Shown here in pieces: positions 35,212 through 47,526 of a stretch of DNA of 64,000 nt (its first letter is position 1; each line of letters starts with the position of its first letter). This DNA comes from Chrysemys picta bellii. Taxonomy: Eukaryota; Chordata; Testudines; Emydidae. The notes beneath the pieces were generated by a model. That model saw only the letters and a program-made list of their open reading frames with translations. It did no database searches and was not told where the DNA came from. The stretch is taken from positions 55,819,498-55,883,497 of the forward strand of contig NC_088791.1 of assembly GCF_011386835.1 (NCBI RefSeq), read 5' to 3'. A program made the translations under genes and the position numbers.

Positions 35212-35432
35212 GTCATCACTATGGGCAATAGATTGGAAGCAAAATTTTGTGCTTTCTGTTTGTTAATTTAAAACTGGAATATTCTGTGGATTCCATATAT
35301 GAGGATCAAAAACTTGAAATTGTCTTCACTTTGAATTTTTTTAGGATTCAGTTCTGTCACTCTTGTATTGAGTAGTACCTTACTCTACAAACAGTCCAAA
35401 TGATCTCAGCTACTCACAGGATAATGTAGTCA

Positions 35433-35672
35433 AGGGTGCCGGCAGCGCGAAGAGCCTCCCGGGCCGCCCATATGCCTAGGGGCCGCAAGGACCTGGCGTC
35501 TGCTTCTGGGAGCCACACGGAGCTAGGGCAGGTAGGGAGCCTGCCTTAGCCCTGGGCCACCGCTGCGCTGCCATCCGGACTTTTAACAGCCCGGTCAGCA
35601 GTGTCAACTGGAGCCACCAGGGTCCATTTTTGACCCGGTGTTCCGCTCGAAAACTGGATGCCTGGCAACCCT
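35433..35672. repeat. Inverted-repeat element related to 5875-6580, opposite orientation
   Basis: Ends AGGGTGCC and GGCAACCCT are inverted. The core GACTTTTAACAGCCCGGTCA and CCGGTGTTCCGCTCGAAAAC is the reverse complement of the chelonian element whose left end is seen at 5875. The GC content stands out from the surrounding intron. Confidence 0.6.
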
Positions 35673-38600
35673 ATGCCCGGCTGTATATTTCTTATTTTTT
35701 GTTCTTCTATACCACCCCACATGTTTGGCAGTAGATTCTCCTGTCAGCAGATGGAGACAGAAAACATGAGCTTCTGAGTTACAACATCCCTTTATGACTT
35801 GCCATCTCAGACTCCTCGTCACTTTGCTGTTTCCAGCAGGTGGGATAGCTACCAAGCTACTTCACTGACAGGGCCTAGAAAAGGGAGAGGATGTTTTCAC
35901 CACTGCTAAGTACAAACAGGAATAACATGCTTCCCAATTCAGTTTTAAGTGTGCACCCGGTCTAGTTATACAGTCCTAGAAAAAGGATATCCAAATCCTC
36001 CTCATGTTGTCCTAGTCGTCCATATTCCCTCCGATTGTGATGGCACCAGAAAAATACTGGAAGGTCTGACAGACTTTCTACTTGGTTTTGGTGTAAGCAA
36101 TGGCAAATTTTGGGCTCAGTACAGTGACCTGCACAGTGTACAATGGCTTGCACAACATGGAAATTAGAATTAAAGTGTAACTTACTCATATTTTAAACAT
36201 GCAGTCCACAAGAGCAGTGCATATTGATTATCTGTGTGGCCCATAATCAGATACTTGTTTGCACCCCTCTTCATGTGAATTAGGGAAACCACTCTAAAGC
36301 TATTGATAAGATTAAACTAACAAGACCTAGTACGTGAATTTTATTTGAGCTAACACTGAGCTAAGCATCTCTAATTTAAATACTGTAAAAAGTTGCTTGA
36401 CTATAAAACGTTGCTGGGCCAATTGATATGAGAAGTCTGTCATTGTTTGTAATATGTTGAGAGTTCAAATAAAGGTCACTGGGACCAGATGTATAGTATA
36501 GTAGAAGATAAATCAGTATGGGATTGATTAAGATCTTAGGAAAAAACAAAGGATTATAATAAGTAAACTGCAGTTGGTGATTTACTTCAGTATACATATT
36601 GATCTTAACAGGAAGATTTACTAAGTTCTGGGAGAAATACTAACATATCTGGATCCCTCTCCTTTATGTTCTGATTTCATTTTTCTCAGACTTGTAGAAT
36701 GTTAGAGGAGGAGAAGTTCTTGATTCTTGAACTGTTTGTGTGGGTGTTTAAACTATAAAATGACTACAATGTGTATTGGGAAGCTCAGACTTATGAGGTG
36801 TAATGGATTTGATGGGATGTTTTGCATTTCATCTGAGTCAAGCTCCCTGTTATGCTTCACTGCTAATTCAGGCCATGTTCTATGGATGAGACACATATCT
36901 TCCCATCAGAAAACCCCTTAATCTTGGGGAAAGTTCACAGGGCCAGGAACCAGGAGATTGAGTTAAAATCTTCCTCTTCCATTCTTGACTACTTATATTT
37001 ATGTGCATATAATAGCCTTATTATTGAGGAAAGCCTTGTAACCTTACCTTGAGTACCCTGTTTTCTTTATTAAAAAAATAAATAAAACCGCATTGATTTT
37101 AATTCTCACACTGCAAAAATATCTTTTAAAAACAGGTGTTGCAGTTAAAAAGAAAAACTGTCCATTCTGACATGACATGCAAAAAAACGAGAAGTACTCC
37201 ACATTTTGGTCACTTGTTATATTGATGGCTGGTGTCACGTTTATGTGAAAGTTGGGAGGTATAGTGAGGTGTAGTAAAACAATAAACATTTGTATATTCA
37301 CATCCCTTTATTTATTTGTTCAGGATGGAAAAGTACGTTTGTGATCTATCACACATACTTGCTCATGTCTTTAACTCTGAGTTAAGGTTGCTAGGCTGTG
37401 TATATCACCAATGAAACCCTTAACAAGCAAAGAAAAAAGCATTTATATGATAAAGCAGCCCCTCTATATTCAACTCACCAATTCCTCGTCAGCCTCAGTC
37501 ATCTTCCTTCCACCGCACAGATCTTCACCCTTATACTGGACAACTAACATGCAGCTTTGTTTATAGGTATTCACGTTAATTCAGTGGTTTGTCATAGCTG
37601 AGCTCTACTCCCTTCCAAACTGATTTCCCACTCCCACATCTTTCACCTCCATAACCTAACTAGAAGGCCGCTATTGGCACTTGAATATTGGCACTCCCCC
37701 GATGCTACCACCCTTCCTTTGTGTGTGTGTTTTTGTTTTGTTAAAATGTTGCCTCTGGTAGTCAAGCTGGCAGGAATAGATAACTTACGTAGCTGACAGA
37801 ACTTCAGCGAATCTGGGGTATCTCAATTTGTTTGACAAATAAGGGAATAACTGTGTTTAATTTTAAAATGTGAAGAGTGACTTATGCCCAAGATTATCAG
37901 AATGTGTGTGTGAAGGTTAGTTTGTGTAGAGATGAAAATGTCAATACGCTGTCTTAAAATATTACATAGAAAATTCATTTGTACTCTGAAGAGTTATTTG
38001 TGTCAAATATGGAGATTAAATTCAATCATTAAAGGGATTTTAGTCCTGCATTAAAGTCCCAATTCAGCAGAGAATTAGTGGTTAAATCCATCCTTATTCA
38101 GCAGACCATTTAAGCACATGCTGAAATATCAAGCATATGCTTTGCTGAAATGGTGTCTTAATTGCTGAGCTGCAGACATATTCCGGTGTATTCACATTGG
38201 GGAAGGAATATATGTTTGGAAATAAATAAATAAAAACTTGTTCGAGCGGTTTTGTTCAGTTTAACAAGTTTAGTTGCATTAATAATATGATCAGAAGTGT
38301 GAAGTTATTGCTGTATGGTTCAGAAATTCTTTTATTTAATTGCTTGTATTATTACAGTTCAGCAAGGCTAGTTTAACAATATAAATGAAGAATGACAAAA
38401 ACATGAATAAAAATAAAATTCAAAATATTTCGTTTTTGATCCATCACACTCTTGCAGTCATTGTTTTTTCCCCCCATCATTTTTTGCTCTCTGATCTAAT
38501 GAAGATTTGTTTAGAAATATTTTGTAAATGCTTGAATGAATATTAGAGTATTTATTACAGATATGTAACAGTTGGGGTTCTGTAAACATTTCCATAATAA

Positions 38601-39194
38601 AGTCCTCTGTTTATAGGGGTTTAATAACTTGCTCATAAAAATTTGCTTTGGGCAGAAACGTGGTGTACCAGTCTGCCTGAAAGCTTGTGTTTTGTTTATT
38701 TAAGAAAAATCAAAAGTTGTCTGTGTTTGTACACTATAGAAATTTTAAACACCCAGTTTAAATCTCAGAATGTGACTGAATAGCTGTTTCTTCATATTTC
38801 TTATATGCATGTCATTATAAACAATTGCTCCATATTATTTATCTGTGTATCCTAACAGCTCCTTTATGGAAAACTCAGGTAAATTATAAACTTTTAGAAC
38901 TTGGAAAATGAGAGTTTTCACGCTAGATTGTATCTGGAGCTGTTAAAGTTTTTCAAATACTATGCTTGTTAAAAATTGGTGAAATATACAGTAATTCTGA
39001 AGTATTTATCACTTAACTAATATGTATAATTACTAAGTTCACATACATTCAGGCATCTACATGATGGTCATAACAGGGCTCCTAAGTGCTATGGTGGTAA
39101 TAATAATGGTGGTTATTGCATATTTAATCAGTTCTCATGTACACAACTCTTCTTTTTTCAAACGTATTTCTTTTTAAATTAAGCCACCAGAAAC

Positions 39195-39727
39195 AACAAT
39201 TAATTAATGCAACTCACCCTGCAGCAGTGGCTCCTGTGTCCCATGGGGCTGAGCCTGGCTACCTGTTTCAGGCATTGTGACCTGATACACAGGATTACCG
39301 AACCACTCACTCAAATCTGGCTCTCACAATGCCTCCCCCAGATGATGACGGAGGGGGAGCAGGGTCAAGCCTGAGCAAGTGGCACTGCCTGTGCCCAGGG
39401 TGAGTGTGGAACAGGCTCTCTCAAACCCCAGGCCCAGCCACAGGGTACACAGGAGCTGCCGATGCCTGGGTGAACATGGGGCAGGCTCACTCTCTAGTCC
39501 CCACCTCCATCCCCCCTGGGTTTCCTCCCCTCAATGGGCTGGGATTAGAGTTGTGGTCCTGGGGCAAAGAGTGCTCTTCCAGGTGGTGGGTGACCCCCTC
39601 ATTTGTCAGGGCATTTTTTAATCAAAATCACGGATCAGGCACTAAACCCATGACTTAGAGTAAATTTATCATGACTGCTCCATGATTTTTGATTAAAAAT
39701 TACATGTCAGATTTGCAGCCCTAATTA
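39195..39727. repeat. Probable DNA element with A/T-rich inverted 3' part
   Basis: A GC-richer block (39195-39600) followed by AATCAAAATCACGG and CCATGATTTTTGATTAAA as an internal inverted repeat, ending CAGATTTGCAGCCCTA. This ending and the CATGA...TCATG style resemble the element at 47527-48044. The left boundary is uncertain. Confidence 0.4.
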
Positions 39728-40449
39728 TAATTTTGCAATTATTACAGCTTGAAATCAGAATTATTGCATACAGCATCATTTATGTTCATGGCACTTTACA
39801 AACAAATTAAAATGACAAGTACCCCAAAGAACTTAAATATTAAGAGTGAGTTAGTGAGAGTTACCACAGTGAAAGATTGTGAGCAGTACTTATGTATGCA
39901 TCTTACTGATTCCTCTCTGGGTTTGTTTTTATTTTAATTAATTTCATATTAAAACTTGGATAGTGTCCAAAAGGAGAGAGTGGAATGACTGTGCAAGAGA
40001 AAAAAATGTAAAATACTAAAGGTGCATCCAGTTGCATTTTGTGTGAATATTTCTTTCACCCTTCAAATATATACTCTTTATTAATATATCTTTAGTAGTT
40101 TGCGTAAATTACCAACTAGTATAAGAGAGGTGGAGGATTGGATGAGGAGACGCTGGAACCGGTTCTAAAATCTGTTGAACTGAATGAAAACCTGAAGAAA
40201 TCTCCTTACATTTAACATATGATTAACAATTTTTATTTGACCAATTTAAGTTGGCCCAAGAATTACTTAGTACTTAATGATACTGGAGGTCTCAGATTTA
40301 CTGTGTAGAGAATGATTGACCTATTTCTACTTACTACAGAGATGGAAATTTGCTATTTTGTTGCCAGTTATGAACTTTTAGATTTCTGTAATTTCTATAA
40401 ACAGAGTATGGAGAAGTAATTAATTTTATCTTTTCTGCTACCTTCAAAG

Positions 40450-40703
40450 GGACATCAGAGATGGCTTAAGAAGAAAAAGCTTCTATCCTTCTCATTATTT
40501 GAGAGAGAGATCCCCTCATAAGAGGGACTCTCCTTTCTTCAGGGAATCGCCTGTGAGCCGAAGGGATTCTCCACACAGCAGATCCGGCTCCAGTGTCAGC
40601 AGTAGGAGCTACTCCCCTGAAAGAAGCAAAGCCTATTCTTTCCACCAGTCCCAGCATAGCAGAAGTATGTCATCTTTACATAAAAGAAATATTTCTCAGC
40701 AAG
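40450..40703 (+). CDS. PPHLN1: PPHLN1 RS-like exon, codons 109-193
   Basis: 254-nt exon with acceptor CTACCTTCAAAG and donor CAAG|GTAATG. Its first G completes the split Arg codon. It reads RDIRDGLRRKSFYPSHYLRE, then RSPHKRDSPFFRESPVSRRD and SPHSRSGSSVSSRSYSPERS, ending in KRNISQQ plus one base. Repeated R-S/S-P dipeptides make an RS-like, phosphorylatable, disordered segment nearly identical to mammalian periphilin (FFRESPV, DSPHSRSGSSVSSRSYSPERSK). After SFHQSQH the sequence diverges and looks several residues shorter than the human one. Without splicing, the frame meets a stop at 40733-40735, after nine further complete codons. Confidence 0.96.
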
Positions 40704-43700
40704 GTAATGCTGGATTAATGATGAAAACTGATTAGTGAGGCGAAATTGATTCTCATTATATAAGATCTTTCTCTTTATATCATGAAGACATTAGACTTTT
40801 TGTTCGGATTATGTTTTGCCTGCCTTATTAAATGTTTCAGGGAGCTCTTTATTCCTTTATGAATATATGTAAAGGTCTCTTGAGGGAGCTTGCAGGTGTT
40901 TTTCAATAGCCTCTCTAGGCTGACTGCAGTTCCATCAGCTGCGTGACTTTTCTGTGTACAGCAGATTATTTTCCTTTAGTACCAAATGCTTCTGTTTCTT
41001 TCTCCCTTTGCTTCTGTAATGGATCCCTTTACAGGCAGCTTTGCCATGAGCAATTAGGTGAGGGCTTTTCTTTCTGCAACTGAGAAGAAAAGGAAAAATT
41101 CTGGTGGGAAAGCCAAATAAAAAGTAAAGATCCTTACATTTTCAAAACATGATGTTTCATAGAATTGTGCTAACAATACATATTAGTTCTTTTAGCAATG
41201 TAACCCTCTCACTCTGATTCTCTCAAATCTTGCAACCCTCAAATCAATGCAAAACCTTGTGTCTAAAGCTAGGCAATCCAATGTATGGCCTGGATTTCAA
41301 AGGGTTGAATGTTCATTTTTTCCAGAAAGGAGATCCATGTCTGTTTAAAAAGTATCCAAAACCTCCATGTATGAAAAACTTGCAAACAAAAGTGGAAGCA
41401 TGTTTTCTTTCCCGTTGAGGTGCTTATAGCTACGATTGTTTGTGCAGATTAGGTGGATTTATGGATTTCTTTTCATACTCTTTACAAATACTAATGAAAT
41501 TGTGCAAAATCTGTTGTCCACTTTGGCAGTAGTGTTCTTTTTGTTTCTTCTAATTTTAAATCCAGGTTTACTTGTTGTTATACGACATTTACGTTGGATT
41601 TTCCCGGGTGCCCATAGCAGGCAGTTATAGCACCTTTCACTCCAAAACATCCCAAAGCATTTAAATAACTATTCATAAACACAGAGGAGTTTCTTCATTC
41701 ACCACTGAAATACAGACTGCCTCTCAGGCTTTTAACAGTTGCAGCAGGTCTACGCAAACGTTTAGAACAAAAAGTAAAGAATATGACACCCTCCTGAAGC
41801 TGCAATAGAGATTTAGGTAAACAGAATGTAATTATCAGGGATGGGAGAAGATTGTCTAAAACTTGGGAAATGTTGTGGGGATTGGGAATTTTCTACAATT
41901 GAGCAGATTTTTTGGCACTTCTGCAGCATGTTAACATATTGCTACTCATATATTGAATTCTAATGGAAAAACCTGCTGTCTGGGCTAATAGAAAATTTTA
42001 CATTTTGAGAGAAATGTTCCAAATTTTCAGGGGATTTTGTACTTTTTCTGTAATAGAATGTGTTAGTCACTAACTGCATGTTTGTTCAGAGATGTCAAGT
42101 TGGATGATATAGTGTTATTGTCTCTTTAAAAACACACTGCAGGTGTAATCTGGCAAATAGCTTTACAAAGCAGCAGCTATATTAGTCAAAGTGGGATATC
42201 CACACTTAGGTCTGGGCTGTCTTTTACTCCAGAGTTAAATGATGTCTTGTCTATCTCCATTAAACTGTTTTTAAGAAAGCAACTTTGCTTGCACCATGCT
42301 ACTTTTTCTTAAAAATGGTTTGCATCCTGAAAATTGGTAGTTGCAAGCGTTTGTTTTGATGACTGAGTTAAAATGGTTTACTTGCAGAGTGGAGAGGGCT
42401 TCAGTTGTGTTTGTTAGAATAGTGTTAGAATATAATTTGACAAGAAATCTTTGCTTTGGAGAACATGTAAGAAAAAGCCCATCCTGTTACCTTTGTTGTA
42501 TTTTGAAATATTTAAAGAACCAAAACCTGGCAGGGTCTGCAGATAGGCATCTGCACGCAAAAGGCCAGCCAACAGCAGGAATATGAGGCTTTCCCTATTC
42601 TTGCTCCCCATAAAGTTGAAGCTGTTCTACAGCGCTTCTATGACATGAGCCAGGGTGCATGGTCAACATGTCAGGTATATGTATATAACTGGCAGTGACC
42701 TCTGCGTGCAGGTCTTACCCACTCAGTCCTAGAAACCTGGTCTGGAACATGAATGTCTTCCTATAAATGGTTTGGGGGAATATCCTGTGCCAGTCCTCCA
42801 TCTCCAGCTATACTGATGCAAATTGGGGATACAAAAAATACACATTTCCTGCATATTATTGTAAATGACAGCGCCACTTGATTTGAAAACTCTTTATAGA
42901 TAATTCTGTTGAAATGCGGTTGCATAGCTGTTAGTTGGAGTTAGATGAGTTAAAAGGGTTTCTGACCTTCTTCTGTTTGATTTTTTTATTTTTAATGAAT
43001 TATTGTCTGCCAAGAAAAATCTGCTAACCTACACATCTGTTTATAGCTTCTATATATATATCTATTAGGTTGCTGGTTGTGACTTTATAGTTAAAATTAG
43101 GTTCTGAAATAGGCTTAAAATGAGGCATACATTTGTTTTTCTGTCCGTTTAAGTAGCTTTTCAATGTGATACTTCACATGGTTAGTTGTTTTGTTCTTTT
43201 AATTTACTATGTAGATTTCATCATTTATAAATTTGGGCCCTTTCTGAAATCTTGTTCTGAAATGTTTTATTGTCAACATGTATCCGTTAAAACAACATTT
43301 TCTGTCTGCACAATTTGGTAAAGATAGTAATGTTGAGTAGATCTGGTGAATTGGAGGGATGCAGGAGAGAGCCTGAAGGGCAGGGGAATATGAGGTACGG
43401 GAGGTTGAGGGGTAAAGGAGGACAAATATGAAAGGCCATATGGAAAACAGGCTAAGGAGGAACAGGAAGGGAGAACGTGAGTGGAGCAGAAAACTGAATG
43501 GCATAAAGATGGAAACTTAGAGGGTATGTGGTGTGGGGCAATAAATAGGGAATTAGGATAGTACTGTGGTGGGAGAGGATGGAGAGAAATTGAATGGTTT
43601 TCCTCTCCCAGGTATTAAGAGAAAAGTAGAATGGCAGCTCCTTCATCTTAGAGCATAGGAGAGAGTAAGTGGAGTCCCCTCCAAGCCATTGGGGAAATGC

Positions 43701-45436
43701 TCACATTTGTCTATGCATTTAAGGTTGAATTTTGAACTTGTAATGATCCCTCTCACATTCAGGGTGGGTAGCTTTCCTAAAGGCTGAAAAATCAGAAGGC
43801 AGGTATTTTTAAAAAAGTGATCTATTATTTTTCTAGCATCCCTTTTACCAAACTTTCCCATCCAGTTTCACTGAATACCCAGCTGATGGTGTTTAGAGGG
43901 TGTAATGTGGTGAAGGGGATGTGCAGATGGAAAGATTTAGGGGTCATTTGGTGAGTTTAAAGGGGGGTAGTTTCGTAAAGGTGGGTAGAGGGGGCCTCTC
44001 CACCTGGAGCAGCTTGCAGGATCAGGGCCTTCTTGTGGAACAAAGTTAAATATATGTATAAAAAAATTACTTGCCTCAATTAGGTGTAGTTGAGAGGTAC
44101 AGTAGGCTATTGTTTTGACCTGAGAAAAGCAATAAAGTAATTATATTAGCAAAAAGAAGGTGATGACCATTGTCGTTGAGAGTAAAATAATACAGACAAG
44201 ATAAACAGTTTCTACTGTATGGACAAGTATGGAGGATATCTTGAAGGGCTATACTGAATGATCAGATAAAATATGAAACCGCTAAGGCAGCTGCTTTTTG
44301 TATCTTGTTGCAATTGGGGAGCAGCTGTCACTTGCTTGTTTGGTCTTCCTTTTTCCTCAACCAGTTAGGTTGATGTTAAATTCTATCCTTTGTAGCCAGA
44401 GTATCCTGAAAATCTGTGGAGACAGAAAAGGGGCAACTTACAAAGGTTTCTTTTTTTAACATTCCAGATCTATTTATTTACATTTCAGTTTCTTAATTCT
44501 TTTAGATATTGGTATTTAAAAATGCACAATGGTGGGTGCATTCTTAATTTACATCATCTTGCAACATACAAAGTAAATAGCTCACTAGACATGACCCATT
44601 GTGCTATGTATCATTACTTGGGTACTTCAGTTACAGACTTATTTAGTTGTCATTAGTTTTGTTAAAGTAATTCACATCAGGGTTTTTAAAAATATTTAAT
44701 AAATGAAGGTTACTTTCAATTGATTTCTCTTTCTAATTAAATATATGACAAGTATTAGTCTACGCTTTTGCCAAGTATTTTGCTGCTGCAGGCTTCCCAT
44801 AATGGACATTTGGCAAGGTTATTCATGACTGCATTTTGAACAGTAGCTTCTAGTTGTTCCTGTTTTAATTTTGTTGGCATGAACATTGAGAAGTAAGACT
44901 CTGATGCTAAAAAGAGATCCCTACCTGTCATTGGGACTTTGTGGGTTTATTGCTTTGCTGGATTTCCTATTATACTGCTAAACCTACCCTTGTGAATACC
45001 CAGTTTCCCAAGCTTTGGTTTTGGTCCTATGATTGGTGACTGATCACGATGTTTAACACTGAAAAGATGTAGAATTCCTCATTTCACTTCTTACAGGAAT
45101 ATAGAACAATATCCAACAATCTCAAACTGAAAAATTCTTCCAGTTAAATAATGGAAATAAGAAAACTAGGCTTTCTCAGGATAAATGTCAGCTTTATAAA
45201 ATGCTACTATTCATCTTCTTAGCCAGAGACAATTTTATTTTTGATAAGCAAGTAGAATATCATTAGATTATTATCATCATCAAAGAATGAGGAGATAGGT
45301 TTTGTGCATGGCCTGGTGAATTTTCATTACAGTTTTGCAAGGTGCGCACACTCCTGTGTGTGTGTGGGGGGGGAGGGGATGGAGGAGGAGAGAGAACACA
45401 GCTTGAATAAAATTGTAACTATTCTTTTTTTTATAG
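40704..45436 (+). other. PPHLN1: PPHLN1 intron (4733 nt)
   Basis: Phase-1 intron, donor GTAATG, acceptor CTTTTTTTTATAG. It contains an ancient repeat remnant at 41625-41815. Otherwise there is no recognisable feature: the stretches 40704-41624 and 41816-45436 are AT-rich with short spurious ORFs. Confidence 0.75.
41625..41815 (+). repeat. Ancient diverged repeat (same family as 25563-25924)
   Basis: TAGCACCTTTCACTCCAAAA and CATCCCAAAGCATTTAAATA, then CACCACTGAAATACAGAC, repeat in order the blocks at 25563. Much of the right part is too diverged to place. Confidence 0.4.
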
Positions 45437-45519
45437 GTAAAGAGAGACCTTCTGCTCAGTCACTGAAAACGTCAAGAGATGCATCCCCATCAGGTTCCAC
45501 AGCAGTACCCTCTTCAAAG
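45437..45519 (+). CDS. PPHLN1: PPHLN1 exon, codons 194-220
   Basis: 83-nt exon with acceptor TTTATAG and donor AAAG|GTGAAC. The G from exon 40450-40703 plus GT makes Gly, then KERPSAQSLKTSRDASPSGS and TAVPSSK. Mammals have KERPVQSLKTSRDTSPSSGS at this place. Ser/Thr-Pro sites suggest phosphorylation. The exon ends in phase 0. Confidence 0.94.
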
Positions 45520-46000
45520 GTGAACTATGTTTCTGTTGTTTTTGTTTTTAATAGTGGTACTTCCCATGAGACGATCCAAGTTAAATTCAGATTCCTATCT
45601 TCTTGTTTGACAGTCAGAGGCAGTGTGTTTTGCCACTAAGCAAGCAGAATGTTTCATTGTATTCAACGGCTTCTCCTGGAGTAAGAAGAAATGTGGACAC
45701 AATATTTAGAGTGAACAGGACCTTAAAGAAAATGGCATCCCCCACAGCTTCTGAGTTCACTTTTTAGACAATTAAGAAAACTTTCTCTTGAAATACTAAA
45801 AGCCATGGAAATCCCGAGCGAAAGACTAACTAGTGTTTTTGAAAAAAGGTGTGAAAGGCGAAAACGGTTAATTGAAAGGACTGATCAGACTTCTGCAGTG
45901 CTCTGCCATTCCTTCACACTTATTCAGTTCTTCATGATTTTCAAACTGGTGTGCTAACATTAACTGATTCTCAACACCCCTCTGGGATATGTGAGTGATA

Positions 46001-46276
46001 GGCTACATCTACACTATACAGCTTTTAGCAACAGGGCTGTGCCGCTAAAAGACGCACCGTGTAGCCACTGTTTGTTGGCTCTTCTGCCAACAAAAAACTT
46101 CCGCCCCCAATGAGCGGTGTTTGCATTGTTGGCAGGAAAGCGCTCTTGCCGACAACACGCTGTTCACACTGGCACTTGTTGCGGCAAAACTCTTGTCTTT
46201 CGGGGAGGCGGGGGCTGGCTTTAACACCTCTGAAAGACAAAAGTTTTGTCGTTCAATTGCCAGTGTAGACACAGCC
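46001..46276. repeat. MITE with 15-bp terminal inverted repeats
   Basis: GGCTACATCTACACT at the left and AGTGTAGACACAGCC at the right match as inverted repeats at 13 of 15 positions. The inside is moderately GC-rich with ACTTCCGCCCCCAATGAGCG and many GCCAACA/TTGTTGGC pairs that fold. It has no coding capacity. The TCTACACT terminus is shared with 2703-2835 and, loosely, with 4273-4525 and 60581-60870, which suggests one transposase system mobilised several of them. Confidence 0.7.
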
Positions 46277-46689
46277 TTAGTCTCTTAACTTTACAGATGT
46301 GGGAACTGAGATACAGACTATTTAACACCCAAAATTTGCGCAGGTTTAGCTAAAATCATTTTTTTAAATTTGTTTTATGGACACACTTAAACTAGTTTAA
46401 ATCTTGTATAAATTGAGTTTGATGCAGTTACAAATGATTAAATGCAAAATTCTGTTAAAATTATGGTATAAGATGACAAATGGAAAATAATTCAAAAGCT
46501 AAGTCTTATACTTCATTGTTAAAAATCTAAATTGTGCTTCCAACACACCACTTAATGCTGTTTGACTTACTTCCTTATTTTTGGCTATATAGTTTTATAT
46601 TGTTTATTTATGTACATGTGCATATCAGCACATATGCATATTTATATATATAATTTGTTTAGCACATTATTTTTAAAACAGTGGGCCTG

Positions 46690-46835
46690 CAGGAACAGGT
46701 AGGGATAGTATATTTGTTCTCTGTATTGTGGTAGTGCTCAGGACCCCATTATACTAGACTCTATACAGACATAACAAAAAGATCCCCATCCCTACCCCAA
46801 AGATCTTACAGTATAAGTATATAGCAAGATATATA
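46690..46835 (-). repeat. Old L2-like LINE/SINE tail, - strand
   Basis: TGTATTGTGGTAGTGCTCAG, GACCCCATTATACTAGACTC and CCCCAAAGATCTTACAGTAT form the reverse complement of the tail type seen forward at 58478-58605 (GTAAGGACTGTCTTTTTGTT and GCTACCACAATACAAATAAT). Confidence 0.5.
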
Positions 46836-47526
46836 GAGCTCTGTTTAAGCTAACAAAAATGGACTTAAGACTTCTTTTAGATGATAAATTCGCCACCTCT
46901 GTAGCTAATTTGCCTCCCCAAAAATAACATCTCCGCTTCTTCCTGGGTTTCCACTTACCCTCGGCATTAGCTGGGGCTGTGGAATAGGGCAATGTTTGCA
47001 CCTGTGTTGCCTTCCTCTTATAACAAGACTATAGGAACTAGGCTGTGAAATCTATTTATGTAACAAAACAGGTTTATTTTTTTTTAATTATGCAGCCTGC
47101 TTGAGAAAGGACTTTAGAGTTTTATTTTGCATACTTAAAAAAAAGTTTGGCAATATTCAGAGCTCTTGAATTAGAACTTCTTATAAGAACTTCGAAGATT
47201 TGTGCTTTACATTCTTTTCTAATTATAAAATAGTATCTAAGTCCTGTTTTTATTAGGAAACTTGACTTGTGTTGGGAAAGTATCAATTAAATGGCAACTC
47301 GCACAGATGGCTTCTCTACATGCGGAAAGTTTTTTGGACAGTTAAGGTGATTAGTCAATATGTATAAGTTATAGCATATTACATCCTGTGTGGATGCTTT
47401 CATTCAGAAGGAAAATGGTTTTAAATTTAGTTCACTGTAACTTAAACCTCCTTGGATCTTTTTACTTTTGTGTTACACTTAGTGTACTGGCGATTTCTTT
47501 ATATATACATTTATTGACTTTTGATT

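Larger units (their letters stand above)
14014..40449 (+). other. PPHLN1: PPHLN1 long intron (26,436 nt) rich in retroelements
   Basis: Phase-2 intron with donor GTATTA and acceptor CTACCTTCAAAG. It holds the MIR, CR1, DIRS, LTR and DNA elements listed separately. Stretches with nothing recognisable are 14931-15402, 15630-16709, 16838-19574, 19746-25562, 33091-34036, 35217-35432, 35673-39194 and 39728-40449. No other exon with periphilin similarity was seen in it. A GT/TG microsatellite lies at about 18666-18692. Confidence 0.75.

Noticed and set aside
40704..40735. Alternative PPHLN1 C-terminus by reading through the donor (about 9 extra residues)
   Set aside because: The donor AAG|GTAATG is good and the next exon continues the phase exactly. 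The read-through is ordinary intron sequence.
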